Source: Segatella copri
Lineage (GTDB): Bacteria; Bacteroidota; Bacteroidia; Bacteroidales; Bacteroidaceae
Direction: 5' to 3'
NCBI RefSeq assembly: GCF_019127135.1
Contig: NZ_JAHOEA010000053.1
Location: forward strand, 1 to 24,368
DNA length: 24,368 nt
The position numbers and the translations under genes were made by a program. This document shows positions 6,972 through 15,945 of the stretch, in pieces (within the stretch, counting starts at the first letter, position 1; the number at the start of each line of letters is the position of its first letter). Under the pieces are notes generated by a model. That model made no database searches, was not told the origin of the DNA, and was given only the letters and a program-made list of their open reading frames with translations.

Positions 6972-8147
6972 TTACTCAGCAACCTGAACTGTTGCACGAC
7001 GGTTGTAAGAAGCAGGAGTCAAATCCTTAACACCACCATTAGCCTTTACAATGATGTTCTCCTTTGCAACGCCCAACTTAACGAGCTCGTTAGCTACCTT
7101 CTCAGCACGAGCCTTAGAAATCTTCTGGTTGATAGCTGCAGAACCTGTAGCGCTGTCAGCATAACCGTTAACAACCAACTTAGCGTTGTTGTCCTTAGCA
7201 TACTGAGCGAGAGCCTGTACATTTACGAGGTCCTTCTTAGAAGCAACCTTAGACTTGCCGATGTTGAAGAATACAGAAACTGGAGTAGCAACATACTCCT
7301 TTACAGTATTTGCTTCAACAGACTTCTGGTTGTTCAAGAGAGTCTTCAAACGATCGTTCTCAGCATTTGCATCGTTCAACTTAGCGTTGAGAGCGTCGAG
7401 CTCTGACTGATGAAGAGCGTTGATAGCGTCAACATCTGGCACCTTGTTCCAAGTAGCCTTACCCAAGTTGTATGTAACACCGACCTCAACATTCAAAGCA
7501 CGGTCGTGTCTTGCAACAATCTTGCTCAAAGAGTGAGAAGAGCTCTTCTTTGCGCCATCCAACAACTCTGTAGCTCCATCATAGTCGTTATCACCCAATG
7601 TATAGTTTACATCGAGGTTGATAGCCCACTTGTTATTGATTTTGAACTCATTCAAGAGACCAACACCAGCAACAGGAGAATAGCAGTTAGCGCTCATGTT
7701 ACGGTTCAAACCAACACCTACGTAAGGGATGCAATCCCAAACACGTGCTTCATTGTAACCGCAGAACATATTGCTGAGGTTGAACAGAATCTGCTCGTTC
7801 AAAGTCCAATACTTGTTTGCATTTGTCTTCTTGTCCTCAGAAAGAACAGTGCGGCCCCATGCACCATTGAACTTAGTACGGAGACCAAGACCTGGTGTAA
7901 ACCACTTACCTACTGCTACAGAGAAACCAAGATTGTTTCTGAACCCCTTGAATGGGCTCTTAGAGAAATCATTACCCTCTTCCTGGTTACCCCAGAAAGC
8001 AGAACCTGCAACGTTTGCCTGTACAAACCAATTGCTCCAGAAAGAATTTGTTGCAACACTATACTTCTCAGTAGTAGTTGTTACATCCTGAGCCATACTG
8101 CTCATTGAAACGCTAGCCAATGCCAGCACTGCTAATAACTTTTTCAT
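6972..8147 (-). CDS. OmpA-family outer membrane protein
   Basis: An outer-membrane protein that ties the outer membrane to peptidoglycan. From the ATG at 8147 it has 391 residues. Residues 1-19 are a signal peptide (MKKLLAVLALASVSMSSMA), with cleavage likely before Gln20. Residues about 30-232 resemble an N-terminal beta-barrel with alternating aromatic strands. A heptad-rich, probably coiled-coil segment follows at about 240-276. The C-terminal OmpA/MotB domain (about 290-391) carries NGYADSATGSAAINQKISKA (residues 327-346, with RAEKV following) and the closing YNRRATV, with the Asp and Arg that bind diaminopimelate. The frame continues upstream to a TTG, but the ATG gives the signal peptide directly at the N-terminus. 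Its own promoter (8203-8210) and terminator (6897-6930) make it a single-gene unit, probably highly expressed. Confidence 0.95.
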   Translation of the reverse strand: MKKLLAVLALASVSMSSMAQDVTTTTEKYSVATNSFWSNWFVQANVAGSAFWGNQEEGNDFSKSPFKGFRNNLGFSVAVGKWFTPGLGLRTKFNGAWGRTVLSEDKKTNANKYWTLNEQILFNLSNMFCGYNEARVWDCIPYVGVGLNRNMSANCYSPVAGVGLLNEFKINNKWAINLDVNYTLGDNDYDGATELLDGAKKSSSHSLSKIVARHDRALNVEVGVTYNLGKATWNKVPDVDAINALHQSELDALNAKLNDANAENDRLKTLLNNQKSVEANTVKEYVATPVSVFFNIGKSKVASKKDLVNVQALAQYAKDNNAKLVVNGYADSATGSAAINQKISKARAEKVANELVKLGVAKENIIVKANGGVKDLTPASYNRRATVQVAE

Positions 8148-8202
8148 AACTTTATAATTTAACAATCAATTTATATATATATATACCTTCTGAATGAGCG
8201 AG

Positions 8203-8210
8203 CAAAGATA
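8203..8210 (-). promoter_or_regulatory. ompA promoter, -7 box
   Basis: The - strand reads TATCTTTG, an exact TAnnTTTG. The leader to the ATG at 8147 is about 50 nt and includes an alternating TA run (about 8172-8185). The -33 region is A+T-rich (TTTC) without a perfect TTTG. Confidence 0.75.
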
Positions 8211-8263
8211 ATACTATTTTTTGAAATAACCTTCTTTTTCATAAAAAATTAGCATTTTATGTT

Positions 8264-8290
8264 AACTTTTTTAAGAAAAGAAGTTTTTTT
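8264..8290. terminator. Hairpin between mutL and ompA
   Basis: AACTTTTTT (8264-8272) pairs with GAAAAGAAGTT (8275-8285) in a 9-bp stem with one G-T pair, followed by a T run on the + strand. On the - strand, the direction of mutL, it lacks a T run, so it is at best a weak mutL terminator. Confidence 0.35.
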
Positions 8291-8298
8291 ACCATATT

Positions 8299-10170
8299 TT
8301 AGCCTAAAAGATGCTCTATTTCCTGCTGACGGAGGATGCAGAGCACCGACTTCCCGTCGGGCGTATAATTGACATTCTGGCAGGCAAACAAATCATTCAC
8401 CAAGCCCTCCATCTCTTCATTGCTCAATATCTGTCCCTGAGGAATCGCTGCCTGGCGAGCCAGACTCAAAGCCAAAGACTGATTGATTTCATCAATGGCT
8501 GATACCCCTTTTTCTACAGCAGACGAAACCATATCCTGTACCAGTTTAAGAGGATTCAATCCTTCAAGTCCGGCAGGAACAGAATTCACAGCATAGCTTC
8601 CACCTCCCAGATCTTCCAGTTCAAACCCCATCGACTCCATTTCCGGCAGAATCTTTTCAAAGATTACCTTCTCTGACATCGGGAACTGCACCACTTCTGG
8701 AAAAAGAACTTTCTGAGAATGGAAAGTTCTGTCAGCCAACTGGCGCAAATACTGTTCGAACAAGACACGCACATGAGCACGATGCTGGTCGATAATCATC
8801 AGCCCCGACTTGACGGCAGTCATGATATACTTGCCTTTATACTGATAATGGGCAGGCGATTTCTCTGCTATGATGCTGTCAGGCGTATTCGTCTGCTGAA
8901 AATCATCAGAGAATTCCATAGTCTGCTCCATCTCCTGCACATCATCCTGATCTCTGAGTCCTTCGTAAAGCTGTTCCCATTTCTCATCCACCTGAGGTTT
9001 CGACTTAGGAACAGAGAAACCAGCTCCCATCGGTACTGCCCCCGTAGAAGAGGAAGCCTTGAACGGATTATAACCAGGATTCAAACTGATCTTTGGCGCC
9101 GCAGTTGCTGGAGCCATCTCTGGATTATAAACAGGAATATCCGGTTTATCTTCGGTATCGAAATCTATGGTAGGCACATCATTGAACATACCAATCGACT
9201 CCTTGACTGAAGCCGAGAGTATTTGCCAGATAGCCTGCTCATTTTCAAACTTGATTTCGGTCTTTGTAGGATGGATATTCACATCAATATCCTTAGGGTC
9301 TACATCAAAATACAGGAAGTAAGGCACCTGCTCACCCTGAGGTACCAGACGGTCGTAAGCTGCCATCACAGCCTTATTGAAATAAGGATGCTTCATGTAT
9401 CTCCCATTGACAAAGAAGAACTGGTGAACACCTTTCTTTCTGGCAGATTCAGGCTTACCCACAAATCCAGACACCTTGCACATGCTGGTTTCTACATTCA
9501 CCGGCAAGAGTTCCTGATTAAAACGCTTGCCAAAGACATCGAGAATACGCTGACGCAAATTAGCGGCACGCAAATTGAACATCTCAGTACCATTGCTATG
9601 CAAAGTAAAGGTGATTTGGGGATTTACTAATGCTATTCGCTCGAAAGCCGTCAGAATATTGTTCAACTCTGTAGAATTGGACTTCAGAAACTTTCTACGC
9701 GCGGGTACATTATAAAATATATTGCTGACCGAGAAGATACTTCCCACAGCACAGGAGCATGGTTCCTGTTTCTCATATCGGGAACCCGAAATCTGTATCA
9801 GGGTTCCTATCTCGTCGGTAGCCTGTCTTGACTTCAGTTCAACCTGAGCCACGGCAGCTATAGACGCCAAAGCTTCGCCACGGAAGCCCATGGTACGAAG
9901 CGCAAACAAATCGTCAGCCTTACGGATCTTTGAAGTAGAATGACGTTCAAAAGCCAAACGAGCATCTGTCTCGGACATACCTTTTCCATCATCTATTACC
10001 TGGATATTGGTACGACCAGCATCGGTAACCGTGACATGGATATTCCTGGCACCCGCATCGACTGCATTTTCGACCAGCTCCTTGATAACCGAAGCCGGAC
10101 GCTGAATAACCTCACCTGCTGCTATCTGATTGGCAACAGAATCAGGTAAAAGTTGAATAATATCACTCAT
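8299..10170 (-). CDS. mutL: DNA mismatch repair protein MutL
   Basis: The mismatch-repair matchmaker that couples MutS mismatch recognition to downstream strand removal. The 623-residue protein has an N-terminal GHKL ATPase: [20 protein letters not shown] (14-33, catalytic Glu31), DDGKGM (60-65), [11 protein letters not shown] (94-104) and [13 protein letters not shown] (296-308). A low-complexity linker spans about 325-440, followed by a C-terminal dimerisation domain. In many MutL proteins that domain is a latent endonuclease with DQHA(X)2E(X)4E and a CPHGRP-like motif; here the corresponding segments are [12 protein letters not shown] (461-472) and TPDGKS (603-608), so the first glutamate and the metal-binding Cys/His are missing. 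It is the last gene of the guaB operon, 42 bp after the OstA-like gene. Confidence 0.96.
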   Translation of the reverse strand: MSDIIQLLPDSVANQIAAGEVIQRPASVIKELVENAVDAGARNIHVTVTDAGRTNIQVIDDGKGMSETDARLAFERHSTSKIRKADDLFALRTMGFRGEALASIAAVAQVELKSRQATDEIGTLIQISGSRYEKQEPCSCAVGSIFSVSNIFYNVPARRKFLKSNSTELNNILTAFERIALVNPQITFTLHSNGTEMFNLRAANLRQRILDVFGKRFNQELLPVNVETSMCKVSGFVGKPESARKKGVHQFFFVNGRYMKHPYFNKAVMAAYDRLVPQGEQVPYFLYFDVDPKDIDVNIHPTKTEIKFENEQAIWQILSASVKESIGMFNDVPTIDFDTEDKPDIPVYNPEMAPATAAPKISLNPGYNPFKASSSTGAVPMGAGFSVPKSKPQVDEKWEQLYEGLRDQDDVQEMEQTMEFSDDFQQTNTPDSIIAEKSPAHYQYKGKYIMTAVKSGLMIIDQHRAHVRVLFEQYLRQLADRTFHSQKVLFPEVVQFPMSEKVIFEKILPEMESMGFELEDLGGGSYAVNSVPAGLEGLNPLKLVQDMVSSAVEKGVSAIDEINQSLALSLARQAAIPQGQILSNEEMEGLVNDLFACQNVNYTPDGKSVLCILRQQEIEHLLG

Positions 10171-10212
10171 CTCTAAATCTTAATCATATAAGAAAATGAT
10201 GCTTAATAACGA

Positions 10213-11868
10213 TCAGTCAGTTAGTTTCTGAAGCGGAGCTTCATGACGCTTAATTTTCTTAAGTTCAGTACCCTTTGATTTACCACGCCATACAAAGATA
10301 TCGTTTTTATCTTTAGGACGCAAGTCTTCGAACCAGGCAAAATTACTGAGTTTATATTTTGCCGGCGGAATCTGCGTCATCGGATACATGGTAGAGGTAA
10401 ACTTATTGGTCCAGATTTTCTCCATCTTCCGGCCAGGTGCCATATACATGCGCATGGTATCGGTTTCCAGATAATTCAAACCAATGAGCGAACTGTCCTT
10501 ATCATCCGTCATGTAATAGATGGTCTGCACATTGCCGATAGACTCAGCCTTCTTGATTTCACCTTTCTCAAAATAAGACTTCATCTCTGAAGAACTGATC
10601 TGATTGAAATGAACACTATCCGGCATCTGCTCTACAGACAGCGCCTGTCCGATGACATGAGCGAAACGTACGGTAGAATCATTCATGAAGACCAGTATCT
10701 TCTCACCCAACAACTGACGGTTGCCATTCCATACGATAGGATCTTTATACATGGTCATACAGGAATCCTGAGAATTGAACACCAGAGAATCGCAGATGGC
10801 CTGCATATCCAGCCGATAAGCACGGACCTTAGGATAAGCATGCACCTTACGGTATACCGAATCGGTATTGATATGGAAGGTATTGATACGCATGGTATCA
10901 GAATGAACCCAAAGAGTATCTTTCTGCGAATAGTCGATAGCTACAGGATTGCGGGTGGCAAAGCCATTACCGGTTTTTTCGTTGTAACGCAGATAATCGC
11001 AAGTCAGGGAATTTTTATTTTTCTTGTCTACATAAACCACATTGCCATATCCGGTACTCTCTCCATTCTTTACATAATAGAGCGTATCACCCGTAAGCGT
11101 CTTGTCTTTATCTACAATCGTAGAGCGCCCGTAAAGCTGCGCTCTATCGGTCTTGGTATCATAATATCCATTTTCGGTCTTGACAACACTTGCACCAGAT
11201 ACGATTTTAGAAGGTCCTACCATGTGAGCCTTTGACTTACGGACATCATAATACAAGGTATCGGTGGTAACAACATCCTTGCCGCTACGCAACTTGACAT
11301 TATAGACAAACTTTGCCTCGCGAGTTTCGGTATGATACTCACCCCAATCAGCAACCAGCTTATCCTTACCATCAATCAGCGTTCCACCGTCAAAGAAGTT
11401 TGCCATATTATACAGACGGTCGAAATCCAAGCTATCAGTACGCAAGGTCTGCCGGCGGTGGTGCAAAACCACGTTCTTGCGTGCTCTCATCATCTGCATC
11501 TGCCCGTCATACTCTGCTCTATTACAAGTGAGCGACAAGGTATCTCCCTGCCGGTAATGAACATGTCCGAAAGCTTTTACCGAATTAGAGCCCTGATAGA
11601 AATACGCACTGTCACAGGTAAGGTGACTACCCTGATGCAAGAAGGAAACCTTACCTTTCAATATTTGCGCATCAGGATTCTTACCAAACATATCATAGTA
11701 AAGTTCATCAGCATGCAAAAGATACACACGGTCACCATGAGGACGCTTCTTTGCATGCTTCTTGGGAGCCTGCATGGCTTGCACCAAACAAAACCCAAAC
11801 AGGCATAGAACCATAAACGATATGATTCTATGCCCTCTGATATGGTTATTTAATCTTTTATTTATCAT
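10213..11868 (-). CDS. OstA/LptA-like LPS transport protein
   Basis: A 551-residue exported protein with an N-terminal hydrophobic segment (about residues 14-32) that acts as signal peptide or anchor. The body is made of repeated short beta-strand units of the OstA/LptA type, visible as ADELYYDMF (53-61), CDSAYFY (85-91), CNRAEYDGQ (115-123), SLDFDRLYN and TDTLYYDVR (202-210). This is the Bacteroidetes OstA-like family, thought to form part of the periplasmic bridge that carries LPS to the outer membrane; LptA itself is much shorter (about 180 residues). The start ATG overlaps the stop of the surA-like gene by 4 bp (ATGA), indicating translational coupling. Its neighbours, two periplasmic prolyl isomerases, fit an envelope-assembly operon. 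The exact Lpt role is inferred. Confidence 0.85.
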   Translation of the reverse strand: MINKRLNNHIRGHRIISFMVLCLFGFCLVQAMQAPKKHAKKRPHGDRVYLLHADELYYDMFGKNPDAQILKGKVSFLHQGSHLTCDSAYFYQGSNSVKAFGHVHYRQGDTLSLTCNRAEYDGQMQMMRARKNVVLHHRRQTLRTDSLDFDRLYNMANFFDGGTLIDGKDKLVADWGEYHTETREAKFVYNVKLRSGKDVVTTDTLYYDVRKSKAHMVGPSKIVSGASVVKTENGYYDTKTDRAQLYGRSTIVDKDKTLTGDTLYYVKNGESTGYGNVVYVDKKNKNSLTCDYLRYNEKTGNGFATRNPVAIDYSQKDTLWVHSDTMRINTFHINTDSVYRKVHAYPKVRAYRLDMQAICDSLVFNSQDSCMTMYKDPIVWNGNRQLLGEKILVFMNDSTVRFAHVIGQALSVEQMPDSVHFNQISSSEMKSYFEKGEIKKAESIGNVQTIYYMTDDKDSSLIGLNYLETDTMRMYMAPGRKMEKIWTNKFTSTMYPMTQIPPAKYKLSNFAWFEDLRPKDKNDIFVWRGKSKGTELKKIKRHEAPLQKLTD

Positions 11869-13319
11869 TTAATCCAACCTTGATATTCAAACTTACAATC
11901 CTTATAGCGATCGTTCATACGAACATAAGTCTGCTTGATTTTATTGACTACCCAATCGTGCAAAGTCTGGGCACGCTCCTTAGCCAACACCACATCCTTC
12001 ATCACCTGGAAGTCCTCGGTAATAGTAGCCCTATGACCGTCAATACGGCTTACCAGCTTAATCAAAGCACAAGTGGTTTTACCCTTGGTATTCACCATGG
12101 TAAAAGGTGCTGAAATCTCACCAACCTTCATCGTATCTACCACACGGGCAACCTCAGTAGGCAGATCCTTCATCTGGAAGCGGGAAGTTCTGGACTGATC
12201 AGGAGTAACATTGGCCATCAAACCCTTGTTGTTGCGGGTATCTTTATCATCTGACAGTGCTTCAACAGCCTGTTCAAAGGTAAACTTATTGGCACGAATA
12301 TCATTACCGATAGAATCCAAACGGCCGATAGACTTATCAATCGCATCTTGAGAAACACGAGGTTTGAGCAGGATATGGCGACACTTTATCTTGTCACCAC
12401 GTTTATCAATCAACTGAATGATATGGTAACCGAACTCAGACTCAACAATCTTTGAGATTTTCTTTGGATCAGTAAGATTGAATGCCACATTCGCAAACGC
12501 AGGATCCAACATACCTCTACCAATATAATCCATCTCGCCACCCATACGGGCAGAGCCCGGATCTTCAGAATAAAGACGAGCCAAAGTAGCAAAAGAAGTC
12601 TCACCCTTATTCACACGGTCAGTAAATTCACGCAACTGATTCTTCACACGGTTAATCTCCTCAAGAGGGATACGTGGCTGCATGGTAAGAATCTCGACCT
12701 CTACCTCTGTAGGAACAAAAGGTATACTGTCGGCAGGTAAATCCTTAAAATATTTACGAACCTGAGCCGGCGACACCTTGATATCCTTCACCAGTTCCTG
12801 TTTCATCTTCTGAATCAGCTGCTGGTTTTTGAAATCATCATGCATCTGCTGGCGCATCTGGGTAATACTCTGCTTGCGGTATTCCTCCAACTTTTCACGA
12901 GAACCAATCATGGAAACCCAACTATTGATCTGCTCGTCGATACCATTCATTACTTCAGACTCAGAAACTTCGATACTATCGATAGCAGCCTGATGGAGAA
13001 AAAGTTTCTGAACGGCAATCTGCTCAGGAATAGAACAGTCTGGGTCACCAGCATATTTGATACCTTCAGCCTCAGCCTGTAAACGGGTTACCTCTACGTC
13101 AGACTTCAGGATAGCCTCATCGCCGACAACCCAAATCACCTCGTCAACCACACTACCCTCATTGATTTTCTCTGAGTCGGCAGCAACCTGTTGCTTGACA
13201 TTTGCAGAATCAGCCTCATGAGCCAAAGCACTTCGGCTTGCTCTTGTTGCACTAGCACTTATTCCTACTATCATCAGCAGGGCTATAAATGCCATTGTCA
13301 TTTTATATCCAGTATTCAT
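11865..13319 (-). CDS. SurA-like periplasmic peptidylprolyl isomerase
   Basis: A 484-residue exported chaperone/prolyl isomerase that likely assists outer-membrane protein folding. Residues 1-25 form a signal peptide (KMTMAFIALLMIVGISASA). A SurA N-terminal region follows (about 55-190; DEVIWVVGDEAILKSDVEVT). Two parvulin-type domains are visible: the first at about 205-306 (ATLARLYSEDPGS, GEMDYIGRGMLDPAF, ESEFGYHIIQLIDKRGDK), the second from RHILLKPRV (314-322) to about residue 430 and less conserved. E. coli SurA is 428 residues with the same plan. It lies 19 bp downstream of another isomerase gene and overlaps the OstA-like gene by 4 bp. SurA is the closest functional name, but orthology is inferred, so no symbol is given. 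Confidence 0.9.
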   Translation of the reverse strand: MNTGYKMTMAFIALLMIVGISASATRASRSALAHEADSANVKQQVAADSEKINEGSVVDEVIWVVGDEAILKSDVEVTRLQAEAEGIKYAGDPDCSIPEQIAVQKLFLHQAAIDSIEVSESEVMNGIDEQINSWVSMIGSREKLEEYRKQSITQMRQQMHDDFKNQQLIQKMKQELVKDIKVSPAQVRKYFKDLPADSIPFVPTEVEVEILTMQPRIPLEEINRVKNQLREFTDRVNKGETSFATLARLYSEDPGSARMGGEMDYIGRGMLDPAFANVAFNLTDPKKISKIVESEFGYHIIQLIDKRGDKIKCRHILLKPRVSQDAIDKSIGRLDSIGNDIRANKFTFEQAVEALSDDKDTRNNKGLMANVTPDQSRTSRFQMKDLPTEVARVVDTMKVGEISAPFTMVNTKGKTTCALIKLVSRIDGHRATITEDFQVMKDVVLAKERAQTLHDWVVNKIKQTYVRMNDRYKDCKFEYQGWIK

Positions 13320-13338
13320 GTATTGTTTCTATAATATA

Positions 13339-14343
13339 TTAATGTATATTGGGAGTGGTCAACATACTACGGAAAACCACTACTTTATATTTCTTCTTCA
13401 ATTGAGCGACCCATTGCTTCTCCAACGAGTCCTGATAGTCAGCAAGTACCACATCCGGGTATTCGCCATCTTCGGGTAGAGCAACCTTGATATTCTTCTT
13501 CCGATTCATCTTCTTCAGGCGCTTCAGTTCCCATTTATATTTTTTCTTATTCTTGGCATAAAAAGCTGCCAGACCTTTTTTATCCGTAGCAGCCTTATCC
13601 CAAATATTACGCTGGCAGATTTCATTCAGCAAAAGCGATTCCACATACTCTTGCTGCTGATAGTTATTCTGCATATCTTCTACCTTTGCATCCGTAACAT
13701 AATTTTTCTGATTACCCTCACCATGTTTATCCAGCAACTTGACGATATGATAACCAAACTCTGACATAAATGGTCTGCTAATCTCACCCTTTCTCAAGGA
13801 AAAGGCTTTTTTTTCGAAAGCCTGCACAGTTTGCCCTTTTGTAAACCATGCCAAAGTTCCTCCATTGACAGCAGATCCTTTATCATCAGAATATTTCTTT
13901 GCCAAATCGGCAAAATCAGCCCCTTTACAAAGAGCCTGATAAATTGAATCGATTCTGTTTTTTACAATCTCCTGTTCCTGGTAAGAAGCTTTCTGCCCCA
14001 ACCTCAACAGGATATGTGCAACATGAACACTGCCTTTATCCGGCATCGATTCGCATGCTTCAGTATCATGATACCGTTTCAATACACGCCTGATATTAGG
14101 CAAAGTATCGAGATGAGCATCCTTAGCAGCTTGCACTTTCAGCTTATAATCTACGAAGCCATCGGCAAACACCTTGACACTTTTAGAGTCAACCGTATTT
14201 CCCAAATGATTTTTCTGATAAAAGTACTCAAATTCCGACTTCTTGACTGATTGCCCATTGATAATCATAACAATAGGGTCGGTATGAGCAAAAGCAATGC
14301 TCCCCGAAAGGAGCATTGCCGCTATAAGTGCATAAAATTTCAT
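13339..14343 (-). CDS. PpiC-type periplasmic peptidylprolyl isomerase, short form
   Basis: A 334-residue exported protein with signal peptide MKFYALIAAMLLSGSIAFA (1-19). The N-terminal region (INGQSVKKSEFEYFYQK) resembles the SurA/PrsA chaperone arm. One parvulin domain spans about 104-207: VHVAHILLRLG, DFADLAKKYSDDKGS, GGTLAWFTKGQ and SEFGYHIVKLLDKHG. The tail (about 255-334) is very rich in Lys and ends with a segment, ADYQDSLEKQWVAQLKKKYK, that from memory closes longer (about 500-residue) Bacteroidales homologues, so an internal region seems to be missing here. It sits 14 bp after guaB and 19 bp before the surA-like gene in the same operon, and probably works on outer-membrane or secreted proteins. 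Confidence 0.87.
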   Translation of the reverse strand: MKFYALIAAMLLSGSIAFAHTDPIVMIINGQSVKKSEFEYFYQKNHLGNTVDSKSVKVFADGFVDYKLKVQAAKDAHLDTLPNIRRVLKRYHDTEACESMPDKGSVHVAHILLRLGQKASYQEQEIVKNRIDSIYQALCKGADFADLAKKYSDDKGSAVNGGTLAWFTKGQTVQAFEKKAFSLRKGEISRPFMSEFGYHIVKLLDKHGEGNQKNYVTDAKVEDMQNNYQQQEYVESLLLNEICQRNIWDKAATDKKGLAAFYAKNKKKYKWELKRLKKMNRKKNIKVALPEDGEYPDVVLADYQDSLEKQWVAQLKKKYKVVVFRSMLTTPNIH

Positions 14344-14357
14344 ATTTCCTAATTATA

Positions 14358-15860
<1,503 letters not shown>

Positions 15861-15870
15861 TTATTGCGTG

Positions 15871-15878
15871 CAAATTTA
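15871..15878 (-). promoter_or_regulatory. Promoter of the guaB operon, -7 box
   Basis: The - strand reads TAAATTTG, matching TAnnTTTG, 29 bp upstream of the guaB ATG and downstream of the recQ stop. No clear -33 TTTG is present. Confidence 0.6.
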
Positions 15879-15945
15879 GCAATAATTTCTCAGATAGAGT
15901 TCGCTTTTCACGAAAATCTTACCTTATTAATGCTATTTAACGTGA

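Noticed and set aside
6649..7030. Two overlapping short + strand frames (80 and 70 codons) between the tRNA promoter and ompA
   Set aside because: They start in the tRNA promoter or run into the ompA terminator and coding region, and have biased Phe/Lys composition with no homology that I recognise.
7410..8108. A 232-codon open frame antisense to ompA
   Set aside because: It has no promoter, its translation shows no domain, and the - strand OmpA has a signal peptide and conserved domains.
8148..8165. A longer OmpA start at an upstream TTG
   Set aside because: The ATG at 8147 places the signal peptide MKKLLAVLAL exactly at the N-terminus.
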